36,207 bases of DNA, taken from assembly GCA_010030895.1 (NCBI GenBank), contig RHBS01000007.1, positions 1 to 36,207 of the forward strand, written 5' to 3'. The notes beneath the pieces are model-generated. The model had not been told where the DNA came from, made no database searches, and saw nothing but the letters and a program-made list of their open reading frames with translations. Made by a program: the position numbers and the translations under genes. Of the stretch, positions 7,000-14,651 are shown one piece after another; position 1 is the first letter of the stretch; the number at the start of each line of letters is the position of its first letter. The stretch comes from Actinomycetota bacterium (GTDB taxonomy: Bacteria; Actinomycetota; Actinomycetes; Nanopelagicales; Nanopelagicaceae).

Positions 7000-7608
7000 A
7001 TGGTTGATGATAAATCTACTCGCCTACCTCGTGATGAGCGTCGCGCGCAATTACTAGTTGCAGCGCTTGAAGTTTTCACGGTAGCTGGTTACCACTCTGC
7101 TGCTATGGATGAGATTGCTGATAGAGCAAATGTTAGTAAGCCAGTTTTATACCAACACTTTCCCTCTAAACTAGAACTTTATCTAGCAGTATTAGATTTA
7201 CATATTGATTCATTAGTTTTTGCGATTCAAAAAGCTATCGCTTCAAATCGCGAAAACTCTTCTCGAGTTGCGGCAACTGTTGAGGCGTACTTTGGTTTTA
7301 TTGATTCTGAGGGTGAGGCTTTTCGATTACTTTTTGAAAGTGATATGAATTTAGAACCACAAGTGCGCGAACGACTAAATAGAATGACTTATGACTGCGC
7401 GGCGGCGGTAAGTGCAGTAATTTCTATTGATACTGGATTAGGAAAAGAGGAATCAATGATGCTTGCGGTTGGAATCATTGGAACTGTGCAAACTACAGCA
7501 AGGCATTGGTTAGATCGCGACGGTAAAATTGATCGCAAGCGAGCTACTGAATTGGTAATGAATCTTATTTGGCGAGGAATATCAGGTTTTCCTAAATCAA
7601 AATCATGA
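7000..7608 (+). CDS. TetR family transcriptional regulator
   Basis: A 202-residue regulator. Residues 9-60 form the TetR DNA-binding domain (RRAQLLVAALEVFTVAGYHS, then DEIADRANVSKPVLYQHFPSK), with the helix-turn-helix recognition region VSKPVLYQHF. The remainder is helical and would bind an unknown ligand. The pair tetR then DUF3107 matches M. tuberculosis Rv3208-Rv3208A, so this is probably the orthologous regulator. The ATG at 7000 has no Shine-Dalgarno and a -10 hexamer ending 6 bases upstream, indicating a leaderless message. A palindrome covering that -10 suggests autoregulation. mshB is divergent, 66 bases away, so it could also be affected. Confidence 0.9.
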   Translation: MVDDKSTRLPRDERRAQLLVAALEVFTVAGYHSAAMDEIADRANVSKPVLYQHFPSKLELYLAVLDLHIDSLVFAIQKAIASNRENSSRVAATVEAYFGFIDSEGEAFRLLFESDMNLEPQVRERLNRMTYDCAAAVSAVISIDTGLGKEESMMLAVGIIGTVQTTARHWLDRDGKIDRKRATELVMNLIWRGISGFPKSKS

Positions 7609-7633
7609 ATTAGCAAAGTTTTGATTGAAAAGG

Positions 7634-7645
7634 TAGAGTATTGAC
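7634..7645 (+). promoter_or_regulatory. Leaderless-type promoter of the DUF3107 gene
   Basis: TAGAGT (7634-7639) is followed by 6 bases and the ATG at 7646. There is no good Shine-Dalgarno at the usual distance; the nearest purine run (AAAGG) is part of the spacer region. A weak -35-like TTAGCA (7610-7615) lies 18 bases upstream. Confidence 0.5.
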
Positions 7646-7906
7646 ATGGCAACTCCAAAATCAGTAGCAAAAACCTCGGCACGAACTGAGGTTAAAATTG
7701 GCATTTCAGATTCAACTCATGAAATAAATATTGAGTGTGTAAGCACTCAATCTGAGGTCATATCTAAAGTTAATGAAGCAATAAAGTCCTCTGCAGTCCT
7801 TTCTTTGAGTGATACAAAAGGTAGAGAGCTACTAGTACCATCAAATAAAATTAGTTATGTTGAGGTAGGGGAATCAACTGACCGTAAGGTTGGCTTTGCA
7901 AACTAA
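7646..7906 (+). CDS. DUF3107 family protein (TB9.4 type)
   Basis: An 86-residue protein of the actinobacterial DUF3107 family (M. tuberculosis Rv3208A/TB9.4). The conserved core VKIGISDSTHEI, followed by SLSDTKGRELLVPSNKISYVEVG and a C-terminal RKVGF, is intact. The first 14 residues are a variable basic tail. Biochemical function is unknown. It lies 37 bases downstream of tetR, with its own candidate leaderless promoter, and the pairing is conserved. Its 3' end overlaps the convergent PHP gene by four bases. Confidence 0.9.
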   Translation: MATPKSVAKTSARTEVKIGISDSTHEINIECVSTQSEVISKVNEAIKSSAVLSLSDTKGRELLVPSNKISYVEVGESTDRKVGFAN

Positions 7907-8748
7907 GCAGTTATAACTCGTCTTTTATTTGCTTTAGACTCTAATTTTTCCCATTGTTCAGGATTTGTTGTGTACTCACCTAAAATGTTTAACTTACCAT
8001 TACCGTGATAATCACTTGCTCCAGTCATGACTAGGTCAAAACTTTTAGCTAAATTTATTAACGCTTTTTTTTCATCTGGATTATGGTCACGATGGTCTAT
8101 CTCAATTCCGTCAAGCCCAGCATTAATTATTGAGCCAAAGGTTTCGTCAGAGATTACTCTGCCTCTATGTGAAGCCATGGGATGGGCTATAACTGCTACC
8201 CCTCCGGCTTGCTTTATTAACTCAATCGCTAATTCTGGTGAAGGGGAATAGTGAGATACATAATATTTAGAATTATTATGAAGCATTTTTGAAAAAGCTT
8301 CATCTCTGCTCGCCACAACTCCTTTCTTTACCAAGGCATCTGCCAAGTGTGGTCGGCCGAGAGTTGCACCTTCTGAAAGCTGCTCTAGTACATCTGACAT
8401 AGAAATATCTATTCCAGCTTCATTTATTCGGGTAATTATCTTTTCCATTCTGCCAATTCGATTATCTCTAGTTTTTTCTAGTGTATTCATTAATTCCTGA
8501 TGGTTTGGATCAAATAGTAGACCTAGTACATGAACACTTACCCCATCCGCAGTTTGGCAAGATATTTCAGCTCCTGGTACCAGCGAGAGTCCAGGACGCA
8601 GTGCAGCAGTGGCCTCATTCCAACCGCTTATCGAATCATGATCAGTTATTGCCAAAACTGAAATTCCACTTGCTAGCGCTTTATTAACTAATTCGGTTGG
8701 AGTATCAGTTCCATCACTAAAAGTAGTATGAGTATGTAAATCAATCAT
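7903..8748 (-). CDS. PHP-domain phosphoesterase (YciV/TrpH-like)
   Basis: A 281-residue PHP metallo-phosphoesterase. Metal-binding motifs are MIDLHTHTTFSDGTDTP (H4, H6, D12), AITDHDS, VPGAEIS, VIAHPM and GASDYHGNGK, the complete set expected for an active trinuclear site. The layout matches the YciV/RNase AM family, which hydrolyses 3',5'-bisphosphonucleotides and trims 5' ends of RNA. That activity is known for the family and inferred here. It overlaps the downstream end of the EamA gene by four bases (ATGA), so the two are one unit, and it ends tail to tail with the DUF3107 gene. Confidence 0.88.
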   Translation of the reverse strand: MIDLHTHTTFSDGTDTPTELVNKALASGISVLAITDHDSISGWNEATAALRPGLSLVPGAEISCQTADGVSVHVLGLLFDPNHQELMNTLEKTRDNRIGRMEKIITRINEAGIDISMSDVLEQLSEGATLGRPHLADALVKKGVVASRDEAFSKMLHNNSKYYVSHYSPSPELAIELIKQAGGVAVIAHPMASHRGRVISDETFGSIINAGLDGIEIDHRDHNPDEKKALINLAKSFDLVMTGASDYHGNGKLNILGEYTTNPEQWEKLESKANKRRVITA

Positions 8749-9647
8749 TGCCTTACCTGATGTTCCTGATTTGATCTAAGTACAAAGATTGAGCAACCGA
8801 AGATTAGCCCGATAATTCCCGGTATTGTTCCCGCAGGTGGTTGTTGCCCTAACCAAATCAATGCAAGTATCGCACTTACTGGAACTTCAAAAAATACAAT
8901 CAAAGATACAACGACAGGCGATACCCGTTTTAATGAAAGATTAAACAGGGTATGACCAAGTAATTGCGCACCAATTATTAAAGCTAGTAACAATAACCAA
9001 TCATATGTAGTAAATCCAGATAGTGGTGAACCAGTAAGAACTACAACTGGCAAAACTGATAAGGAGCAAACTAAGTAACAAACAGTTGTAAAAGTCGATG
9101 TAGAAATATCTTTTTGTACTTTAGATCCAATTAACATATAGCTTGCACCTAAGGCTCCACCAATAATTGCAAGTAAATCGCCCTGAAAAGACCGAATTGA
9201 TAGGTTCAAATCAACTCCAGTAATAACTAATACAGAAAAAAATGCGATCAACATGCCGCCGATGGATCTTTTAGGTATATGTCCGCCCTTAAATTTGATA
9301 AATAGTGCTGCAAATATTGGCTGTGTAGCAGTAAGGGCTGTGCCGGTTGCAACACTTGTTAATCTCATGGACCAAAAAAAGCATAAAAAATGAGCGGCAA
9401 GGATCATGCCAGCCAGTGCAGACCAATAAATAGAAATTAGTTGTGTTTTAGATTTCCATTCTCGCCTACTGATTGCAAACGGCAGCATTAGTAGACCACC
9501 AATTAAATTTCGGAGGAAAATCAATGAAGGGACTGGTATCAGACTCTTGGCAATAATTGGCCCAGAGGTTCCGATTCCAATAATTCCAACGGCTAATAGC
9601 GGGATATCCCTACCCGTTGGAAGTTTGGTGTGGTAATGATCCTTCAC
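8745..9647 (-). CDS. EamA/DMT family transporter
   Basis: A 300-residue integral membrane protein of about ten hydrophobic helices with the twofold repeat of the drug/metabolite transporter superfamily. The first repeat contains LIFLRNLIGGLLMLPFAI and ATQPIFAALFIKF; the second contains YDWLLLLALIIGAQLLGHTL and VVVSLIVFFEVPVSAILALI. The FExP-type motif near the end is typical of EamA exporters. The substrate cannot be deduced. The start is GTG at 9647 with a -10 hexamer 6 bases upstream. The coupled downstream gene is a PHP phosphatase. Confidence 0.88.
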   Translation of the reverse strand: MKDHYHTKLPTGRDIPLLAVGIIGIGTSGPIIAKSLIPVPSLIFLRNLIGGLLMLPFAISRREWKSKTQLISIYWSALAGMILAAHFLCFFWSMRLTSVATGTALTATQPIFAALFIKFKGGHIPKRSIGGMLIAFFSVLVITGVDLNLSIRSFQGDLLAIIGGALGASYMLIGSKVQKDISTSTFTTVCYLVCSLSVLPVVVLTGSPLSGFTTYDWLLLLALIIGAQLLGHTLFNLSLKRVSPVVVSLIVFFEVPVSAILALIWLGQQPPAGTIPGIIGLIFGCSIFVLRSNQEHQVRQ

Positions 9648-9659
9648 AGGTGAAACCTA
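9648..9659 (-). promoter_or_regulatory. Leaderless-type promoter of the EamA gene
   Basis: TAGGTT on the minus strand (9659-9654), six bases (TCACCT), then GTG at 9647. A -35-like TTCATA (9683-9678) lies 18 bases upstream. No Shine-Dalgarno is seen. Confidence 0.55.
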
Positions 9660-9698
9660 TCTGAAATTAAATATTATTATGAATCACTGCCTTAGCGA

Positions 9699-9710
9699 TA
9701 CCCTTACCTT
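9699..9710 (+). promoter_or_regulatory. Leaderless-type promoter of the MgtE_N/CBS gene
   Basis: TACCCT (9699-9704), six bases (TACCTT), then ATG at 9711. No Shine-Dalgarno and no clear -35 are seen. It is back to back with the EamA promoter inside a 63-base spacer. Confidence 0.5.
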
Positions 9711-10985
9711 ATGAATACAACTAGAGGCTTCCAATTAGAGCGTGTATTCCTAGCGAGATTAGCCGGTACTGGTGTCTTTGATCCTAATGGCGACCAGGTT
9801 GGAAAAGTTAGGGATGCAGTTGCGACTATGCGCTCTAACAATCAATCACCAAGAATTTTAGGATTTATTGTTGAAGTTCCGCCTCGTAAAAGAATTTTTG
9901 TTCCGATTACTCGAGTTACTTCCATAAATAATGGGCATGTAATTATTACTGGTTTACTTAATATGCGCAGATTTGAACCAAGGACAAATGAAATTACAGT
10001 GCTTTCAGAATTTTTAGATCGTTCAGTCACTTTGGTGGAAACAAATGAAAAAGTTACAGTTGAAGATGTTGCCATGGAGTTATCAAAAACTGGAGATTGG
10101 TTCATTGAGAAAGTCCATGTTATGAAGCGCGGCACTGGAATTCGCAGGCGAGGAACATCAATTACAGTTGAATGGGCTGAAATAACTGGATTTACAATCG
10201 GAGAAAGCAATCATGGTGTAAGTAATTTACTTGGAACCTTAGCGAACTTAAGAGCAGCTGATCTAGCCTCTGTGTTACATGATTTAAATATAAAGCGAAG
10301 AGTTGAAGTTGCCAGAGCGCTAGATGACGAGCGGTTGGCTGATGTACTTGAAGAGATGGATGAAGCATCTCGTGTTGAGTTATTAGCTGAGCTTGAAGGT
10401 GAGCGAGCTGCGGATGTATTAGAGGAGATGGATCCAGATGATGCCGCTGATTTATTGCGTGAAGTAGGTCAAGAGCGTGCACAAGCATTGTTGGCGTTAA
10501 TGGAGCCAGAGGATGCCGAAGATGTTCAAAGACTTATGAAGTATGAAGATTACTCTGCAGGTGGAATGATGACTACTGAACCAATAGTCCTTACCGCCGA
10601 TTCAACAGTTGCTGAAGCACTCGCTAAAGTTAGAGCGTCAGAAATATCAGCTGGACTTGCATCACAAGTATTCATCTGCCGCCAACCAATTGAAACTCCA
10701 ACTGGGCGCTTTATGGGAGTAGTTCATATCCAACGATTATTAAGAGAACCACCAGCAACACTTTTGGGCGGAATTTTAGATAATGACATAGTGCCCCTGT
10801 CTCCTGAAGCAAATTTAAATGAAGTATCTCTGTATTTGGCTAGCTATAACTTACTTGCTGTTCCTATTGTTGATGCCCATGATCGTTTATTAGGAGTCGT
10901 CACAGTTGATGATGTGTTAGACCATTTACTTCCCGAGAACTGGCGACATAATGAGTCTCTAAAACAAGAAAGTGAGGCTAGATAA
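9711..10985 (+). CDS. Soluble MgtE N-domain/CBS protein with PRC-barrel-like N-terminus
   Basis: A 424-residue protein without membrane helices. Residues about 15-165 contain two PRC-barrel-like beta segments (VFDPNGDQVGKVRDAV; VEWAEITGF). Residues about 180-280 are an MgtE_N superhelix of short acidic repeats (ADVLEEMDEASRVELLAELE; ADVLEEMDPDDAADLL). Two CBS domains follow (YSAGGMMTTEPIVL onward and IVPLSPEANLNEVS through VTVDDVLDHLLPE). This is the sensor half of MgtE magnesium channels without the channel, as in M. tuberculosis Rv1232c. It may sense Mg2+ or nucleotides and control a partner, possibly the DUF1003 membrane protein encoded 2 bases downstream. Role otherwise unknown. Confidence 0.88.
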   Translation: MNTTRGFQLERVFLARLAGTGVFDPNGDQVGKVRDAVATMRSNNQSPRILGFIVEVPPRKRIFVPITRVTSINNGHVIITGLLNMRRFEPRTNEITVLSEFLDRSVTLVETNEKVTVEDVAMELSKTGDWFIEKVHVMKRGTGIRRRGTSITVEWAEITGFTIGESNHGVSNLLGTLANLRAADLASVLHDLNIKRRVEVARALDDERLADVLEEMDEASRVELLAELEGERAADVLEEMDPDDAADLLREVGQERAQALLALMEPEDAEDVQRLMKYEDYSAGGMMTTEPIVLTADSTVAEALAKVRASEISAGLASQVFICRQPIETPTGRFMGVVHIQRLLREPPATLLGGILDNDIVPLSPEANLNEVSLYLASYNLLAVPIVDAHDRLLGVVTVDDVLDHLLPENWRHNESLKQESEAR

Positions 10986-10987
10986 TC

Positions 10988-11482
10988 GTGGCAAAAGAGA
11001 AATTGAATAAGAACTCACTTGAGTTCCCACGAGAGGCTCGTAGGAGCTTAAAACCATCTTATGACCCAGAGGCATTCGGTCGTTGGTCAGAAAAATTTGC
11101 CAGGTTTTTAGGTACTGCCAAATTTCTAGTATTCATGACGGTTTTTGTAATATTTTGGATTACTTGGAATTTTTCAGCTCCAGACAATTTAAAATTTGAT
11201 GAGTATCCATTTATATTTTTAACACTTTTACTCTCACTACAAGCCTCTTACGCTGCCCCTCTTATTTTGCTTGCCCAGAATAGGCAGGCAGATCGGGACA
11301 GAATTCAAGGTAACGAAGACCGTGAAAGAGATGAAAGAAATATCGCAGATACTGAATACCTGGCTAGGGAATTGGCAAGCTTGCGAACATCAGTGAATGA
11401 AGTTACAACTAGAGACCACCTTAGAAGTGAACTTGCTGATGCTATTGAAGAAATCGTTGAAAAGTTAAAGAAGAAAAACTAG
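10988..11482 (+). CDS. DUF1003 membrane protein
   Basis: A 164-residue DUF1003 protein. Two membrane helices (FLVFMTVFVIFWITWNF near residue 46 and FIFLTLLLSLQASYAAPLIL near 75) flank the signature FDEYPFIFLTLLLSLQASYA and are followed by LAQNRQADRDR. The charged helical tail is probably a cytoplasmic coiled coil. The start is GTG 2 bases after the MgtE_N/CBS gene stop, so the genes are cotranscribed. The cluster CBS, DUF1003, mrp, tatB, htrA is conserved in actinobacteria. Function unknown. The 3' end overlaps mrp by four bases tail to tail. Confidence 0.9.
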   Translation: MAKEKLNKNSLEFPREARRSLKPSYDPEAFGRWSEKFARFLGTAKFLVFMTVFVIFWITWNFSAPDNLKFDEYPFIFLTLLLSLQASYAAPLILLAQNRQADRDRIQGNEDRERDERNIADTEYLARELASLRTSVNEVTTRDHLRSELADAIEEIVEKLKKKN

Positions 11483-12594
11483 GTATTTACGTTAAGTCTA
11501 ACTCCTACTAGAGATTTTGGCCTGATAATAATCTGATCGAGAATTTCATCAAAGACCTTTTTGTACTTCGGATCAGACAAGACAATTGGATTGCCCTCAT
11601 CTCCACCTTCTCTAAGTTCTGAGTTAAATGGAATTTTTGCAAGCAGTGGTACCTCAGCCCCGACTAATACCCCAAGTCGGCGAGCAGTCTCTTCACCACC
11701 ACCACTTCCAAAAACTGAAAGTTTTTCGCCACACTGTTTGCACTCTGAGTCTGACATATTCTCGATTACTCCAATTACTGGTTGCTTAATTTGATGAGCA
11801 ATACGACCAGCACGCTCTGCGACTTCAGCCGCTGCAATTTGAGGTGTTGTTACTACAATAATTTCAGATGTTGGAATTAGTTGACCGAGCGATATCGCAA
11901 TATCACCAGTGCCGGGTGGTAAATCCAAAAGTAATAAATCTAAATCGCCCCAGTAAGCATCACTTAATAATTGTTCTAAAACTCGGTGCAATAAAGGTCC
12001 TCGATAAGCAACTGGGTCAGATCTTTCCGGCTTAAACATCTCCATTGAAACTACTTTTACTCCGTAGTTTTCAACCGGTATAAAAGTTTGATCAATTGCA
12101 GTTGGTCTTTTATCTAAAATGCCCATCAACCTAGGAATAGAGTGTCCATATACGTCAGCATCCAAAATACCGACTTTTAATCCTCTGGCTGCAGCAGCAA
12201 CAGCTAAATTAACAGTAACTGATGACTTTCCTACACCGCCCTTGCCTGATGCGATGCCTAAAACTCTTGTTAACGAATCTGGTTGAGCGAATGGTATAAA
12301 TTTTTCCCGGCCACCTCGGATAATTTTTTTTACCGCGTTTCGTTGATCATCATTCATTACACCAAAAATAATATCTAAACTCTTAACTTCATTTATATTT
12401 TTTAAAGAATTAGTAATATCTAATTTCAGCCTGTCCTTCATTGGACAACCAGATATAGTAAGAAGAATTTTTATTTTTGCTACTCCAGATTCAAATGAAA
12501 CTGACTCAACCATTCCTAATTCTGGCAATGGTTTATGCAACTCCGGGTCAATAACAGTAGTAAGGGCTTTGTTAATTGCTTCAACAGTACTCAT
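11479..12594 (-). CDS. mrp: Mrp/NBP35 family iron-sulfur carrier ATPase (ApbC)
   Basis: A 371-residue P-loop ATPase that assembles or transfers Fe-S clusters. Residues 1-80 form an MIP18/DUF59 domain with the conserved cysteine C50 (ISGCPMKD). Residues from about 110 carry the deviant Walker A GKGGVGKSS (117-125), LDADVYGHSIPR, a Walker B region LLLDLPPGTGD and a CxxC pair (C285, C288) that would bridge a cluster in a dimer. All key residues are present. It overlaps the tatB stop by four bases (ATGA), and the order htrA-tatB-mrp is the classical actinobacterial one. Confidence 0.95.
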   Translation of the reverse strand: MSTVEAINKALTTVIDPELHKPLPELGMVESVSFESGVAKIKILLTISGCPMKDRLKLDITNSLKNINEVKSLDIIFGVMNDDQRNAVKKIIRGGREKFIPFAQPDSLTRVLGIASGKGGVGKSSVTVNLAVAAAARGLKVGILDADVYGHSIPRLMGILDKRPTAIDQTFIPVENYGVKVVSMEMFKPERSDPVAYRGPLLHRVLEQLLSDAYWGDLDLLLLDLPPGTGDIAISLGQLIPTSEIIVVTTPQIAAAEVAERAGRIAHQIKQPVIGVIENMSDSECKQCGEKLSVFGSGGGEETARRLGVLVGAEVPLLAKIPFNSELREGGDEGNPIVLSDPKYKKVFDEILDQIIIRPKSLVGVRLNVNT

Positions 12595-12887
12595 AAAAGA
12601 TCCGGATCAATCTTTGGCTTCGGCTTGATTTCAAAATCACTTTTATCAATTACATCGCCAATATGTTTTTTAATGAAGGTCTTAGGATGTAGATCCTTTA
12701 CCTGTAAATCTTCATACCCTGGTCCTAAATTTTCTTTTAATTCATTAGTGGCATTTTGTGCCAAATTTTTTAATTTAATTAATAATCTTGCAAAGTCCGC
12801 AGCAACATTCGGCATTCGATCAGGCCCAATTAAAATTATTCCAAGCACAAATAAACCTAAAACCTCTCCGGCGCCCAAATTAAACAT
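12591..12887 (-). CDS. tatB: Sec-independent protein translocase subunit TatB
   Basis: A 98-residue Tat component. An N-terminal membrane helix (about 6-22, GEVLGLFVLGIILIGPDRMP) includes the conserved glutamate E8 and the hinge GPDR. An amphipathic helix (about 24-45, VAADFARLLIKLKNLAQNA) and an unstructured charged tail follow. The E8 and the context next to htrA and mrp indicate TatB rather than TatA. It starts 1 base after the htrA stop. tatA and tatC are not in the window. Confidence 0.9.
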   Translation of the reverse strand: MFNLGAGEVLGLFVLGIILIGPDRMPNVAADFARLLIKLKNLAQNATNELKENLGPGYEDLQVKDLHPKTFIKKHIGDVIDKSDFEIKPKPKIDPDLL

Positions 12888-12888
12888 T

Positions 12889-14013
12889 TTATCTCTTAGA
12901 TGCAGCCAAAACTACATCCACCTCTCTAGTTATGTTATTTCGTTTAAATTTGACTTTTACTTTATCACCGATATTTTTACTTCTAATTGCAACTATTAAT
13001 TCATTTGAATTTTCTACACTTGCACCATCTAGTGCAATTATTATGTCTCCTTTTCTAAGTCCAGCTTTATCAGCTGGACCACCAGGTGTAATTCCAGTTG
13101 ATTCACTTGATATCAACGCTCCAACACCATTAAATTGTGTATCAACTGAAATACCCATAATTGGATAAGTGGCAGAACCAGTATTTATTAACTGCTCTGC
13201 AGTTTTCTTTGCCTGATTTATTGGAATTGCAAAACCTAATCCAATTGAGCCGGCTTGAGAACCCGCGCCAAGAGTTGCAATAGCAGAGTTGACACCAATT
13301 ACCGCACCAGTTGAATCTACTAATGGTCCCCCGGAGTTGCCAGGATTAATCGCTGCATCAGTCTGGAGGGCATTTATAAATGAGGATTCACCAAAACCAT
13401 TTCCGGTAGTTACAGGACGATTCTTAGAGCTAATAATCCCGGCTGTTACAGTTCCTGACAGCCCAAGTGGTGATCCAATTGCTATTACGGCATCTCCAAC
13501 CATAACTTGATCACTATTGCCAAGTTGTAAAGTGGGGGCTGCTTGAACATCTATTTTAAGTACTGCCAGGTCGTAGGAGTTGTCTCGACCAATTAATCTT
13601 GCAGGATATTTTTTACCATCTGAAGTTTCAACAGTAATTCTCCCACTATTGGCGGCTGATTCAACCACATGGTTATTTGTCAAAATAAAACCATCACTAT
13701 CTAAAAAAAATCCTGAACCAGTACCAGATCCACTACCACCTTTTACAGCGATTGAAACCACAGCTGGGATCAATCTTGCCGCCAATGCAGCGATCGAGCC
13801 CGGTGCTCGCTCAACAATATTTTCAGTTTGAACTAGATTTGCGCCCAAGTTTTGAGTGGTCGATCTGCCCAGAGTTGCACCTATTGCCCCGGCAATTAAA
13901 GCAACTACGATCACTAATACAAAGAGTGATGAATTGTTTCGTTTCTGGATATAAATTCTTGATTTGTTTTCAACTGCAGGTTGCCACCAAGGGGTATTTA
14001 ATGGTCGCTTCAT
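12889..14013 (-). CDS. htrA: HtrA/DegP-type serine protease with PDZ domain
   Basis: A 374-residue membrane-anchored protease for envelope protein quality control. It has a short cytoplasmic N-terminus, one membrane helix (about 30-48) and a trypsin-like domain with an intact triad: H115 (LTNNHVV), D148 (NSYDLAVL) and S227 (INPGNSGGP). One PDZ domain covers about 270-365 (GITPGGPADKAGLRKGDIII). It belongs to the PepD/HtrA actinobacterial type. The ATG directly abuts the O-methyltransferase stop (TAGATG), implying coupled translation. In mycobacteria the sigE and rseA genes precede htrA; neither is present here. Confidence 0.93.
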   Translation of the reverse strand: MKRPLNTPWWQPAVENKSRIYIQKRNNSSLFVLVIVVALIAGAIGATLGRSTTQNLGANLVQTENIVERAPGSIAALAARLIPAVVSIAVKGGSGSGTGSGFFLDSDGFILTNNHVVESAANSGRITVETSDGKKYPARLIGRDNSYDLAVLKIDVQAAPTLQLGNSDQVMVGDAVIAIGSPLGLSGTVTAGIISSKNRPVTTGNGFGESSFINALQTDAAINPGNSGGPLVDSTGAVIGVNSAIATLGAGSQAGSIGLGFAIPINQAKKTAEQLINTGSATYPIMGISVDTQFNGVGALISSESTGITPGGPADKAGLRKGDIIIALDGASVENSNELIVAIRSKNIGDKVKVKFKRNNITREVDVVLAASKR

Positions 14014-14625
14014 CTAAACAAGTTTATTGGCAACCAATACTCCTGCGCCAACCGGGATTACTGCTGCCGACCATCTTTCATCCTCTTTAATCAGTTTAAT
14101 TGCATCTCTTCGGGCGATACTCTCAGGATCACGTTGAGAAGGATCGACCACCTTGCCATTACTGAGAATTTGGTCAATTACGAGCACACCTCCTGGTTTA
14201 AGCAATCGATAAGATTCTTGAACCATTTCAAATAAATCTAAAGCCGGTCTGATAACTACAACTTCATAGGAAGTATCTGCAAGTTTGCCAATAACTTCAA
14301 TTAATTTTCCCGTAATAATTCGATACCTTGTAGTTGGTACTCCTGCATCTTCAAATATTGTCCGTGCAATTCTGGAATGTTCACGTTCGGAATCAATGGT
14401 AGTCAGTACCCCATCATGGGCTATACCTTGAAATATCCATAGCCCACCAACACCAGAACCCGTACCAATTTCAACAACAGATTTTGAGTTCAAAAGTTTA
14501 GTCAGAAACTTTATGTAGTTTCCAACGGCAGGTGTTGGGTCTGAAGTTCCAATCTCCTCACCATTTCGCCTTGCCAATTGCATAAAGTAATCCTCATGAG
14601 CAAAGGTTTCGGAGTAGGCGCTCAT
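14014..14625 (-). CDS. Class I SAM-dependent O-methyltransferase (Rv1220c type)
   Basis: A 203-residue O-methyltransferase of the catechol O-methyltransferase-like family 3. The SAM site VVEIGTGSGVGGLWIFQGI and the next acidic motif GVLTTIDSE are clear. It matches the M. tuberculosis Rv1220c family, which sits next to sigE/htrA. The metal-site region usually written FIDAD reads VIRPALDLFEM here, so the metal-binding aspartates may be missing. I chose the internal ATG at 14625 because GAGGTGAT lies just before it; an upstream ATG at 14670 would overlap the aminopeptidase gene by 19 bases. Substrate unknown. Confidence 0.88.
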   Translation of the reverse strand: MSAYSETFAHEDYFMQLARRNGEEIGTSDPTPAVGNYIKFLTKLLNSKSVVEIGTGSGVGGLWIFQGIAHDGVLTTIDSEREHSRIARTIFEDAGVPTTRYRIITGKLIEVIGKLADTSYEVVVIRPALDLFEMVQESYRLLKPGGVLVIDQILSNGKVVDPSQRDPESIARRDAIKLIKEDERWSAAVIPVGAGVLVANKLV

Positions 14626-14651
14626 ATCACCTCTAGGCTGATTAATTTGGT

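Noticed and set aside
12535-12999. A 154-codon open frame on the plus strand
   Set aside because: It runs antisense across the mrp start, tatB and the htrA end, all of which have clear motifs, and shows no family resemblance.
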